The notes beneath the pieces were generated by a model. That model made no database searches. It was not told the origin of the DNA and saw only the letters and a program-made list of their open reading frames with translations. Shown here piece after piece: positions 8,535 to 16,561 of a DNA stretch of 64,000 bases. Both the position numbers and the translations under genes were made by a program. The DNA comes from JAKZVK01 sp965261065 (GTDB lineage: Bacteria; Acidobacteriota; Terriglobia; Bryobacterales; UBA6623). Every line of letters begins with the position of its first letter. Position 1 is the first letter of the stretch. The stretch covers positions 3,596,001 to 3,660,000 of the forward strand of contig OZ253444.1 of the NCBI GenBank assembly GCA_965261065.1, in the 5' to 3' direction.

Positions 8535-9550
8535 ATGGGCAACCCCAAAGGTGTGAAGCGGGATTTCAAGGCCCTGGAGAAGCGCCGTTTCGAAGCGATG
8601 CGGCTGCTCGACCAAGGCCACAATCAGTCCGAGACGGCAAGACGGCTGAAAGTCGCTCGCCAAACCGTCAGTGCGTGGCGGCGGCAATACCGCGAGCAGG
8701 GTGCGGCCGGACTCCGCCAGGCCGGGCGCGCCGGACGCAAGCCGCTCCTCGATGCCGCACAACGCGAACGCCTGACGTCGCTGTTGCTGGAAGGCCCGCA
8801 AGCCCACGGCTTCCCCACGCCCCTGTGGAGCTGTCCGCGGGTGGCTCGGCTGATCGGAGACGAGTTCGGGGTCGACTACCACGAAGGCCACGTCTGGAAG
8901 ATCCTGCGAGCGCTCGACTGGAGCCCGCAACGCCCGGTCGGAAAGGCGCGCGAGCGCAACGAAGAGCAGATCCGCACCTGGAAGCGCAAGACCTGGACGC
9001 GCATTAAAAAAAAGCCCAAAACGAAGGCCGTACGCTCGTCTTCATCGACGAAAGCGGATTGAGTCAGAAGCCGCATCGCTGCCGCACCTGGGCGCCACGC
9101 GGCCAAACACCGGTGCTGCAGTTTAACTTCAATTGGGAGAAGCTTTCCGTCTCGGCGGGGCTGACGCTGCGTAACTTCTACTTTCGGCTCTATCCCGGTG
9201 CGATCGGCAAAGAGCAAGTGATCGACTTTCTCAAGGCGTTGGTACGTCATATCGATCGGCCGCTGCTGATCGTCTGGGACCGGCTGCCTGCGCACCGTAG
9301 CCGCCTGGTGCAAGAGTTCATCCAACTCTCCGAAGGCCACATCGCAACCGAGTACTTGCCACCCTATGCGCCGGAGTTGAATCCGGTGGAATACATCTGG
9401 GCTTACTGGAAGCAGCACGAGTTGCCGAACGTCTGTCCGAAGGACTACGGCGAGCTGAACGAGCGGGTCCGCAAGGCACTCCGCCGCATGCACCGCAAAC
9501 CGCGTTTGATCACGGCCTTCTGGAAACAGTCTTCGCTTTGCTTCGAGTGA
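8535..9550 (+). CDS. IS630-type transposase made by -1 ribosomal frameshift
   Basis: The first frame (8535-9062) gives a helix-turn-helix domain (ETARRLKVARQTVSAW) and a linker. The second frame, one base back, gives RTLVFIDESGLS, LLIVWDRLPAHRS and ELNPVEYIWAYWK, the three DDE-site blocks. The switch point is a run of eight A (9006-9013) containing the slippery heptamer A AAA AAG. Read through the shift, the product is about 338 residues, the normal size for IS630 enzymes. The ATG at 8535 begins MGNPKGVKRDF; no strong ribosome site precedes it. Confidence 0.87.
9008..9014 (+). promoter_or_regulatory. Slippery heptamer A AAA AAG for -1 frameshifting
   Basis: The heptamer fits the X XXY YYZ form in the incoming frame (aaA AAA AAG). 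The -1 frame is open from here to 9550 and holds all DDE residues, while the 0 frame stops at 9062. Such A-run slips are established for several IS families. Confidence 0.75.
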
Positions 9551-9574
9551 CGGGATATTATGCGGGACTCAATA

Positions 9575-9796
9575 GGAGGCCTCGTTGGCGCGATTCATCC
9601 CAGCGACAAGGGACATCCCTCAAAGGAATCGACCTTCTTTATCGGCACCGGGAGTAGTTACGTCTCACCTGACGACGGCGTTCTCTTCCTGACCGTGAAC
9701 GATGTTTGGGTCGAGAGGGATGAGAGGATGCGGTACTTGTTCTTCACTGACAATGTAGGATTCTTTTGGGTCAAGGTGACGTTGGTGATTAACTGA
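9575..9796 (+). pseudogene. LecA-like protein, C-terminal piece
   Basis: Last 73 codons of the gene that begins at 960: GGLVGAIHPSDKG, TFFIGTGSSYVSPDDGVLFL, TVNDVW, then FFTDNVGFFWVKVTL. The sequence 'GgLvG.I....f.iG...v.p.dG.L.LtvND...DN.G.f.V.v' is the typical end of LecA/PA-IL-like domains. With the pieces at 960-1343 and 8290-8478 the intact protein would have 264 residues. Confidence 0.78.
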
Positions 9797-9877
9797 TCGA
9801 TCGCCCTTGGCTGGCGCGACTTGCGAACCCGCCTCGTTTCAGGGCAGTGGTCTTCGCTGGGTGCAACCCAGGCCGAT

Positions 9878-10294
9878 TCAAACTAGTCGAACGCAATGCG
9901 GAGCGCGGCCTCGATTCCCCGCAATTTCTGGGTACTTGAGGTAAGCATCGAGCGCCTGCTGGCCCTGGGACATCTTCTCCCGAGCGCGTCCCAGACGCCA
10001 GTACGCCGCCGCGAAGCTCGGGTTCCAGCGCGTCGCTTCCAGGTAGCGCCCCGCGGCGGCGCGGTGGTTGCCCTTCTTCTCGTAGAACCGGCCCACCTTC
10101 ATTTCGCGCTTCGCTTGGATCGGGTTGAAGACGTAGGTCGTCTCCTCGGCCACGTCCTCGTCTTCGTCCTTCATGTTGGGGGGCAGCTCCAGCGCGTTCT
10201 TTTCGCGATCCTTGAGCTGCGCGGACGCGACAGGCGCCACGGACGCCAACAGCGACCCCAGCAGCCCGATTGCGAGCCAGACCCTCACGACCAA
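9878..10294 (-). CDS. Periplasmic TPR protein
   Basis: About 138 residues with a signal peptide (hydrophobic core then PVASAQ) and, from about residue 62, tetratricopeptide repeats: KVGRFYEKKGNHRAAAGRYL, EATRWNPSFAAAYWRLG, RAREKMSQGQQALDAYLKY. This is the layout of small outer-membrane-assembly-like TPR proteins of Acidobacteriota, here short at the end (the last 12 residues look frame-shifted relative to the repeat). The start is uncertain: TTG at 10294 or GTG at 10288. A perfect TATAAT lies on the minus strand at 10296-10301, only seven bases upstream of the GTG, so the transcript may be nearly leaderless. Confidence 0.7.
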   Translation of the reverse strand: MVVRVWLAIGLLGSLLASVAPVASAQLKDREKNALELPPNMKDEDEDVAEETTYVFNPIQAKREMKVGRFYEKKGNHRAAAGRYLEATRWNPSFAAAYWRLGRAREKMSQGQQALDAYLKYPEIAGNRGRAPHCVRLV

Positions 10295-10328
10295 AATTAT
10301 ATCGCCTAATGCCGCTCAGCTGCCGAAA

Positions 10329-10354
10329 TGTAGGGGCACGGCATGCCGTGCCCG
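10329..10354. repeat. TGTAGGGGC palindromic repeat
   Basis: TGTAGGGGCACGGCATGCCG followed by TGCCCG: an intergenic palindrome (CGGCATGCCG core). Near-identical copy at 53871-53899; related ones near 40.4, 40.8 and 41.9 kb. Confidence 0.75.
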
Positions 10355-10489
10355 CTGCCGCCACGCCCCTCGACGGCCCCTCCCACCAACCCGCCTGCCG
10401 CCCTCCACAGTCCCTCCGCACAGGTGGCACTTCGCGCAACCAACGCCCACAATAAGGACTTTCCTTTCACACCGCGCCCGGAGGACCCC

Positions 10490-11263
10490 ATGCCTGACGA
10501 ACAAGCCCGGCCCCAATACCAACACCTGCTCGACACCTTCGAAAAGCCGCTCGACATCTCGGTGATCGTCGCGGCGCTGGCGACGATCCCTCTGACGATC
10601 GTGCAGGAGAGCGGCGTCCACGAGATGTGGGTCACCGCGCTCGACTGGGCGGTGTGGGCCGTCTTCCTCGTCGAGTTCGTCTTCATGGTCTGGGTGGTGC
10701 GGAACCGCTGGGCCTACGCGCGCCGTGCCTGGCTGAGCATCGCCGTGATCGTTCTGTCGTTCCCGATGCTGCCCGACCTGCTGGCGCTGGCGCGGCTGGC
10801 ACGTCTTACTCGGCTTGCGCGTCTGGCGCGGTTGGTGCGGCTGGTCGCCGTCACCGCGCGCGGCCTCCACGCCGTCCAGAGCTGCCTCGGACGCGACAGC
10901 CTGGTCTACGTGGCCGGGCTCACGATTCTCCTCACCGTGGCCGGCGGCGCGTTCCTGACCGCTCTCGAGCCCGACACCGTCGAGCAGAGCCTCATGGGCG
11001 GCATCTGGTGGGCCGTGGTGACGGTCACGACCGTGGGATACGGCGACATCGCCCCGGCCACCCCCGGCGGCCGGCTGGTGGCGGTGGTGTTGATGCTATC
11101 GGGGCTGGGGTTGCTGTCGACGCTCTCGGCGTCGATCAGCGCCTACTTCGTCAATGTCGACCGCGAAGACGAGCTCGATCATCTCCGCGACCAACTCGAC
11201 CGCATCGAACGCCTGCTGGAACAACAGAACTCACGCGAACAAAGCAAGACCACGACAAATTAA
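10490..11263 (+). CDS. Voltage-gated potassium channel family protein
   Basis: 257-residue inner-membrane ion channel. Hydrophobic segments at about 21-40, 48-70, 81-97 and 136-158 precede the pore helix and the selectivity filter TVGYGD (181-186), then a last membrane helix (about 194-216) and a charged C-terminal coiled segment (DELDHLRDQLDRIERLLEQQ). The S4-like segment at about 100-120 repeats LARLARLTRLARLARLVRL, with an Arg every third residue. K+ selectivity follows from the filter; gating is inferred. ATG 10490 is chosen because GGAGGA lies just upstream; the frame is open further upstream but that part overlaps a repeat. Confidence 0.92.
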   Translation: MPDEQARPQYQHLLDTFEKPLDISVIVAALATIPLTIVQESGVHEMWVTALDWAVWAVFLVEFVFMVWVVRNRWAYARRAWLSIAVIVLSFPMLPDLLALARLARLTRLARLARLVRLVAVTARGLHAVQSCLGRDSLVYVAGLTILLTVAGGAFLTALEPDTVEQSLMGGIWWAVVTVTTVGYGDIAPATPGGRLVAVVLMLSGLGLLSTLSASISAYFVNVDREDELDHLRDQLDRIERLLEQQNSREQSKTTTN

Positions 11264-11353
11264 CCGAGGCGACCCCGGCGTCCTTCCTAGGCGGCGTGAG
11301 CCGTTCCCCTCGAAACAGCTAGATTTTCAAACTGAGCCACTGCCGAACGCGCC

Positions 11354-11578
11354 ATGGTCATCCGAGGTAGAATCAGGACTGTGAAGACGATACCACTCCC
11401 CAAAACGACCAATCGCAAGCCGAAAAAGGACCCACATTATCCGGCGGCGGTGGAGCGTGCTAAGGAGGCCGCCCGCCGTTTGCGGGAGGCCGGAATCATC
11501 GACGCCGAGGGGTGCCGCATCCGCAAGGACCTGCCCCGTGATATGCGGCAGGGTCAAGATCGTGATTTCGGCGGCTGA
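11354..11578 (+). CDS. Small protein paired with a zeta-toxin-like gene, possible antitoxin
   Basis: 74 residues, basic in the middle (PKTTNRKPKKDPHYPAAVER) with a helical stretch AKEAARRLREAGIIDAEG and the ending RKDLPRDMRQGQDRDFGG. Eleven bases separate it from the zeta-type kinase remnant, which suggests an antitoxin, although it has no recognisable DNA-binding fold. A GTG at 11381 (VKTIPLPK) could be the true start. Confidence 0.6.
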   Translation: MVIRGRIRTVKTIPLPKTTNRKPKKDPHYPAAVERAKEAARRLREAGIIDAEGCRIRKDLPRDMRQGQDRDFGG

Positions 11579-11589
11579 CGCCTCCAAGG

Positions 11590-11844
11590 ATGATCGTGGT
11601 GGCCGGGCCACCGGGCGCCGGCAAGTCCTCCATCTTCCCCGTCTCGAGCTTTGGAGTCTCCTATTTCAATGCTGATGATCGTGTCGCTGAGCTGAACGGA
11701 GGCTCCTATCTTGGTATCGGTTGCGGTCGATTCCCGGCTCGTCCGCGCCCAGTGGCAGACTCGACCGGCCGTTTGGCTACGCGCAAACCTCCGCTTCGTC
11801 GGGATGACATCCATCCGATAGCGCTGCAGGCGCGGCTCAAATAA
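11590..11844 (+). pseudogene. Zeta-toxin-like kinase remnant
   Basis: Starts MIVVAGPPGAGKSSIFPV with a Walker A (GPPGAGKSS) and then SFGVSYFNADDRVAELNGGS, a pattern of zeta-toxin / UDP-N-acetylglucosamine kinase relatives. After SYLGI the conserved region breaks off and the remaining 35 residues have no family character. The full protein should be about 190-200 residues, so roughly 130 are missing. Not functional as it stands; the paired small gene upstream is intact. Confidence 0.72.
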
Positions 11845-11974
11845 CAGTCTGGGTGGGTGGTGGGGTCGAGGGCGCGTTCGTTTTCCCTGGGCTCACGCCC
11901 AGGGCTATTATTTGAGACGCGCCCGCGGCGCTCTACACCGAGCCCTGAGCGCTGGTGAGGAGTTCAGAACTCGA

Positions 11975-12319
11975 TCAGCGAGCGAAGGCAGGCCGAAAAA
12001 GGACCTGGCAAAGCGCATCAGCGCTACGTCGGCCCGGAGGCCGACGCTGCCCGCCGGGAGGCGCGCGCCACCTGGCCACCCCGTCGCCGCTCAGAGCAAC
12101 AACAGGGTCAAGGGCGCCCGGACTGGTGACGAGTTGCACGTGGTTGCTTATCAAGCAGTAGCCCAACACGGTCAGGCCATGCTGCTCGGATTTGGCGCGC
12201 AGCGCTTCGACATAGAATCGCCGATCGTCGTCGAGCAGGAAGACGTCTTGGCGGTTGTTGCCGCTTTGGGTGATATGACGCGGGACGCCCGCTGCGACCA
12301 CCCGGGCCTAGCGTGACAT
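11975..12319 (-). pseudogene. RAYT (REP-associated tyrosine transposase) remnant
   Basis: Recognisable N-terminal part of a Y1/RAYT transposase: ARVVAAGVPRHITQSGNNRQ, DVFLLDDDRRFYVEALR, GLTVLGYCLISNHVQLV. Three lesions: a TAG at 12308-12310 four codons after the natural ATG (12317-12319), the HUH motif changed from NHVHLV to NHVQLV, and loss of the C-terminal half with the catalytic tyrosine. Its decayed tail overlaps the 46 bp repeat described at 12026. RAYTs are associated with REP-type intergenic palindromes, which occur in this window. Confidence 0.8.
12026..12071. repeat. 46 bp direct repeat, left copy
   Basis: ACGTCGGCCCGGAGGCCGAC then GCTGCCCGCCGGGAGGCGCG; matches 16562-16607 in the same orientation with a handful of differences. 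The two copies bracket the less GC-rich operon at 12.5-16.4 kb. The rest of 12320-12460 shows a short tandem (GTCACCGAATCGCC twice, about 12355-12382) and no gene. Confidence 0.6.
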
Positions 12320-12463
12320 CGCCAAGTGTGATCAGCTTACCACAATTCCCTGACTGTCACCGAATCGCCGTCACCGAATCGCCCATGCGACGGCGCGATC
12401 CGGTGCTGCTCGGCTCACCGCGACCTCGCCGCTCTGGTCTGGCCACAAGGTTCAATTCTCAGC

Positions 12464-12469
12464 TATAAT
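12464..12469 (+). promoter_or_regulatory. Possible -10 box for the nucleotidyltransferase operon
   Basis: A perfect TATAAT 87 bp upstream of the first gene of the operon. No convincing -35 hexamer at the right distance. Confidence 0.35.
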
Positions 12470-12555
12470 GCGTCATTAACGGACTGCCTCCGAAGCCCAA
12501 TTGAAGCGATGATTGAGCAGACCTATCAATCGAGCCGCGAGGTCTCGTCACGTCA

Positions 12556-13350
12556 ATGAAGAGCGACAAGCTCATGGTTGGCATCATGGCCGGAGGACAA
12601 GGTCGGCGGGCCCAGGATATTACCGACAACTCGTCGAGGCCGAAGCTGCTCTTGTCGTTGGGCAGTGAGACCATTCTTGGTAGGTTTCTGAGGGACTTAA
12701 CCTGGGGTGGACTCCAGTCTGCGGTTTCGATTCATGTGCGCAAGGAACATCAGTCACTCGTGCTCGACCATATCGAGCGCGTAATGTCGACGCCGGTTCC
12801 TTTTTCAGTCGGTGTGCATATCGCCACAAAAGATAATACCGGAGCCGCACTCAAAGAGATCGTGCGAGACGCAGATCGCGACACGAGCGTCCTGCTCGTG
12901 TACTCTGACACGGTGCTACCGTTTGGGTCACTGAGTCAGATGGTATCAGTCGCCACCGACACAGACCTAAGACCGGATCTACTCGTGGCTACTTGCCCCG
13001 TGGCCACTCGGAACACAGATGTAGCCGTCGTTCTCGACAACGGGCCCCGCCGGCAGATTCAGCTACTGCTAAAGGAAAAGCAAGCGAATGTACAAAAGCC
13101 GACCCAACATCCCAATACCATGAGACCATTCGCCGGTGTGTCGTTTCTGTCGAGTAGCACGGTTCTGACACTCGTTAATCGTGGCCTGCTCGCGCGGTCT
13201 GCCTCGCAAACCATCTCGCTGCTGTGTGAGCTTGTCGAGAATGCCGACGCCTTCGAACTCGGGTGGTCGGTGAACGTCAATACACGAAGGGACTATTTGC
13301 GGGCTCTCGAGCACGTTAATAGAGAGAAAGCACGTCTGGGGAGACCGTGA
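12556..13350 (+). CDS. Sugar-phosphate-type nucleotidyltransferase
   Basis: 264-residue NTP-transferase fold protein. The N-terminus has the signature of the sugar nucleotidyltransferase family, GIMAGGQGRR...SSRPKLLL (residues 9-31), with the conserved Arg and the PK lysine; a LVYSDTVLPFGS block (about 114-125) supplies the metal-binding aspartate. It probably joins an NTP to a phosphorylated small molecule. It is short compared with GalU/RfbA relatives and lacks an acyltransferase tail. The stop overlaps the next start (GTGA at 13347-13350), implying translational coupling to the P-loop kinase. The operon is visibly less GC-rich than its neighbours, suggesting transfer. Substrate unknown. 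Confidence 0.82.
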   Translation: MKSDKLMVGIMAGGQGRRAQDITDNSSRPKLLLSLGSETILGRFLRDLTWGGLQSAVSIHVRKEHQSLVLDHIERVMSTPVPFSVGVHIATKDNTGAALKEIVRDADRDTSVLLVYSDTVLPFGSLSQMVSVATDTDLRPDLLVATCPVATRNTDVAVVLDNGPRRQIQLLLKEKQANVQKPTQHPNTMRPFAGVSFLSSSTVLTLVNRGLLARSASQTISLLCELVENADAFELGWSVNVNTRRDYLRALEHVNREKARLGRP

Positions 13351-13990
13351 CGATCTTTATCTCGGGGGGCTCTGCAACTGGTAAGTCAACAATCGCCACT
13401 GGGATTGCACAGCGTTTGGGTGTTCATCATATGATTGGCACCGAAGTCGTGTTCGAGGTCATTAGACAGCACATTCGTCGGCTTCGAGATCCTTTTCTTC
13501 ATGTGTCGAGCTTTCAAGGTAGGGACCCGCTCGACGATGAAGATGGACACGACCAAAGTGCTGTGGTCATTTCGGCGTTGAAGTTGCATAGACGAAATGT
13601 GATTCCGGGCATTCAGGCAATCGCGGGACAGTGGCCTGCGGCAAGGCGAGCCCCTCGTAGTAGAAGGTGTTCATGTCTGCCCGGAGTACATATGCAGCCG
13701 GTCTGCCGTGTTCTACGCGGGGATGGATCCGATTGACGAGGATAAACTGCGCGAGCGACTTGCAGACAGGGCGGAGCTGCGCGCCCAGCCGGCGCTGGCA
13801 GCGCTATATGCTTTATTTGTCCGCGGTGTCGGCTATCGGCAGGTTTGTGTTGGGGGAGTTTCTTCAGTCTAGTTGGCCGATGAAGCTTCGGCTGAGCAAG
13901 GGCGAGTCGGCTGATGAACGGGCAGCACACGCCGAAGAGATCGTCGCCGGTGTGCTTCCGAGCGACCAGAAGGAGGTGGGAATCTCATGA
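13347..13990 (+). pseudogene. P-loop kinase (2-phosphoglycerate-kinase-like), two frameshifts
   Basis: Starts FISGGSATGKSTIATGIAQR (Walker A) and GTEVVFEVIRQHI, which matches the nucleotide-binding and lid regions of 2-phosphoglycerate-kinase-like proteins. Frame 3 is good to about 13620. A second frame then reads RDSGLRQGEPLVVEGVHVCP and FYAGMDPIDEDKLRERLADR, and from about 13790 a third frame reads IGRFVLGEFLQSSWPMKLRL and ends at TGA 13988-13990, overlapping the next ATG (ATGA). The gene layout (GTGA and ATGA overlaps at both ends) shows a once intact coupled gene of about 215 codons. No long homopolymer lies at either shift. Confidence 0.75.
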
Positions 13991-14436
13991 GTGCCGAACT
14001 ATGTGAGCATTGTTCCATTGGGACTAAATTCGAATGGGAAAGTCACCGGGTCGCAGCGACGGACCACTGGGTCTTGTTAGCCCGAAAGAAACAAGTGACG
14101 CTGGGTGCTATGGTGCTCTTGGTGAAGCGACATGTGGAGAGCATCGCTGAGCTGAACAGCGAAGAGGCGAAGGACTTAGTCTCAGCTTCCGCTTTGGCGG
14201 AGCGCTCAGTGCGAAACTTCCTGCCCAAGAAAGTGAATTATCTTGCGCTGATGATGAAGGACCCTCATCTGCATTTTCATCTTATTCCGAGGTATGACGG
14301 AGTCAACAAGTTCGACGGGTTCGATTTTGTGGATGACGGTTGGCCGGCGCATCCTAGTCTCAACACCAAAACGCTACCACCCGCAAGCGTCGTCGCAAGG
14401 GTCGTCAAAGAGATGCAGAAAGCGTCGCAAGCGTAG
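13987..14436 (+). CDS. HIT-family hydrolase
   Basis: 149-residue histidine-triad protein. The catalytic triad is clear: HLHFHLIPR with His94, His96 and His98, where His96 is expected to attack the alpha-phosphate of a nucleotide conjugate. A CxxC (Cys6, Cys9) near the N-terminus may bind zinc. HIT enzymes hydrolyse or transfer nucleoside monophosphates; placed beside a nucleotidyltransferase and two kinases it could remove or transfer an NMP group from the pathway product. Start ATG overlaps the preceding stop, and a GGAGGTG lies upstream at 13973-13979. Confidence 0.9.
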   Translation: MSAELCEHCSIGTKFEWESHRVAATDHWVLLARKKQVTLGAMVLLVKRHVESIAELNSEEAKDLVSASALAERSVRNFLPKKVNYLALMMKDPHLHFHLIPRYDGVNKFDGFDFVDDGWPAHPSLNTKTLPPASVVARVVKEMQKASQA

Positions 14437-15044
14437 CTTACAACGCCGAGGCGGGAAGGCGACCGGAATGGGATTCTCGGCGACCAGCGCAGCGCGTCTG
14501 TAGTGGGCAGGCATGGATACCGCAATCATTGCTGCAATTATCGGAGGCTTGCTGGCCATAGTAGCCGCGTTCATCGGTGGCCTAGTCGGCACAGAGCAGC
14601 TGATTTTCACAGATCTGTTCCGGTGGCGCCGGCAATTGCGGGCGGGATTCATCATCATGGTCAACGGTGGCTCAGGCGTGGGGAAGACGTCTGTTGCCTG
14701 GGCTCTCGCTAGGCGCCTCAACATCCCTCTGGTGCTAGGTACGGATATTGTGCGTGAGGTCATCAGGTACGGCCTACCTGACGCCCGGAGAACCAGGCGA
14801 GCCTCTTGTTAACCTCGTCTTTCCTGGCCCACCACCGCCTGGGCCGGGAACTCCCTGAAGCAGGGGGCGACAGGGTAGTCGAAGCGTTCAGCCTCCAGAG
14901 CAAGCAGCTTGTGGGTCCGATTGTTGGTATCATCAACCGAGTCAGAACAAAGCGGGATCCGATAATTATCGAAGGCGTCAACATGTTAGCGACCTATTTG
15001 TTCGAAGAGATTCCGAACGATCCGAAGAATGCCGTATTCTTCAT

Positions 15045-16075
15045 GCCTGGTATCCACTTGACTCAGGTGACCCCAACATCTTGTAGTTGGGCTCACAGCG
15101 TCTTAGCGTCCCAATCGGCGACGATCGAGCGGTACGGCGTCGGCTCCACCGCCATGGCCTGCTGCACAAGGCGGTAGAAGAGCTTGCCCCGACTGCGTGA
15201 TCTGCGCCGATTGAAGCGGAACACGAACTCGTCGAGATAGTAGTCCAGATGCTCGTGGCTGACCGCCCCCTGATGCGTGCCCAGCATCCAGCGCTTGAGT
15301 AGCGAGATCGCCAAGTGCACCCTCGGCAGTAGCTGCGAGGCCTGCTCGCGGCGGTTGTTAATCGAGATGATACGACGCTGGTAGTCCTTCTTCTTGAGCG
15401 GATCGTAGCCCGACCAGTTGTCGGTAACAACCACGCTGCCCGGCTCGACCGACTCCTCGACGAAGGGCATCAAACTGGCCGCCGAGGCGTTCTGAACGCG
15501 CTGCATGCGGATGCGCCCCAGCCCGGTGCCTCTCTCTTCCGCGGCGACTGCAATCAACGCTTTACGCTCGGTCTGCCGGCCGATTACCCCTTCTTCTTCA
15601 GCGCCCCAGTAGGTCTCATCGACCTCGACGAGGCCCGTCAATCGCTCCCGCCCCGGGCGCACCATCGCTCGCCTCAGCTTGTGCATCCAAGGCCAGGCGG
15701 TTTGGTAACTGCCCAGTCCCAGAACGCGCTGTAGACCCAGGGCGCTGGCCCCATTCTTCTGCGTGGTGATGGTCCACATCGCCCGGAACCACAGCCGCAG
15801 CGGCTTGCGTGTGTCTTGAAAGATCGTGCCGGCGGTGACGGAGGTTTGCCGCCCGCAGCGAGCGCATTCGAACCACACTTTGCGCACCGGCCAAGCGCGC
15901 TCATGCCCACACCTTGGACAGCGGAAACCCTCTGGCCAGCGCAAGGCGAACAGATAGTCGCGGCAAGCCTCCTCGCTCGCAAAGTGAGACTCGAATTCGA
16001 GTTGGTCGCGCGGGTAATCCTCCACCAGGCCCTACACTACATCTTGGGGTCACCTGAGTCAAGTGGATACCCAGC
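15045..16075 (-). mobile_element. IS1595-family element, copy 2
   Basis: 1031 bp element with about 30 bp terminal inverted repeats (GCYKGGTATCCACTTGACTC…GTGACCCCAA). The 8 bp target duplication TTCTTCAT is intact at 15037-15044 and 16076-16083. Inserted in the second kinase gene of the operon. Confidence 0.96.
15093..16025 (-). CDS. IS1595-family transposase
   Basis: Complete 310-residue transposase: N-terminal zinc ribbon (CPRCGHERAWP…WFECARCGRQTS), DETYWG, VVTDNWSGY and a C-terminal helical block with NRR. In this copy the codon before the GTG start is CTG rather than TTG, which supports GTG (16023-16025) as the true start in all copies. Confidence 0.96.
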   Translation of the reverse strand: MEDYPRDQLEFESHFASEEACRDYLFALRWPEGFRCPRCGHERAWPVRKVWFECARCGRQTSVTAGTIFQDTRKPLRLWFRAMWTITTQKNGASALGLQRVLGLGSYQTAWPWMHKLRRAMVRPGRERLTGLVEVDETYWGAEEEGVIGRQTERKALIAVAAEERGTGLGRIRMQRVQNASAASLMPFVEESVEPGSVVVTDNWSGYDPLKKKDYQRRIISINNRREQASQLLPRVHLAISLLKRWMLGTHQGAVSHEHLDYYLDEFVFRFNRRRSRSRGKLFYRLVQQAMAVEPTPYRSIVADWDAKTL

Positions 16076-16561
16076 TTCTTCATAAACTTGTACCTTGACT
16101 CCCCTGAGTGTCACGTCGACCGCCTAAGACTACGAGGCACAGCCGCGCATGAATTCCCAGAGCTGACGGACAGGTACATCCGTGAGATCGACGCAATCCG
16201 CGAGATCGATGAGTTCCTCAAGCAGGACACGAAGGGCGCACTGGCCTCTGCTCCCATGGCCCACGAAAGTATCATGTCAATTGAAAACTCCGGACGCCTG
16301 AGCCACACGGTAAACCTAATTGAGAAAGCGGTCCGTCGTAAGCTAAAGCTCGTGCTAAAGGGATGAGAGAAATGCACACTTTCTGACTTGGCTCCAACGA
16401 TGGGGTTGCCACGCACCCCACACTTGCCGCGCCCGACGGGTTTTCCCTGGCACCACGCCTGTTTGACGCGACGCGTTAGGCGCGGCGAAGTGCGGCAGTC
16501 GATTCGGATTGCACGCCTTGGTCAACTAGGCGATTCGGAGACAGTCGGCGACGGAACCGCA

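Larger units (their letters stand above)
8479..9572 (+). mobile_element. Second IS630-type element (unrelated to the composite ends)
   Basis: 1094 bp element with imperfect terminal inverted repeats (TTGAATCCCGCA... at the left, ...TGCGGGACTCAA at the right) flanked by TA at 8477-8478 and 9573-9574. It is inserted in the same LecA-like gene as the composite block, 190 bp further on; removing it with one TA keeps the reading frame. Confidence 0.88.
14513..16366 (+). pseudogene. Second P-loop kinase of the operon, split by IS1595 and frameshifted
   Basis: N-terminal membrane segment (about residues 4-27), then MVNGGSGVGKTSVAWALARR (Walker A) and LVLGTDIVREVIRYGLPD, related to the kinase at 13347. 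A frameshift near 14790 moves to another frame (SLLTSSFLAHHRLG...RDPIIIEGVNMLATYLFEE). This is interrupted at 15044 by IS1595. Removing 15045-16075 and one copy of the 8 bp duplication restores AVFFINLYLDSPECHVDRLR and the frame to the stop at 16364-16366 (…RRKLKLVLKG). The reconstructed protein has about 270 residues. It would be a membrane-tethered homologue of kinase 1. Confidence 0.78.
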
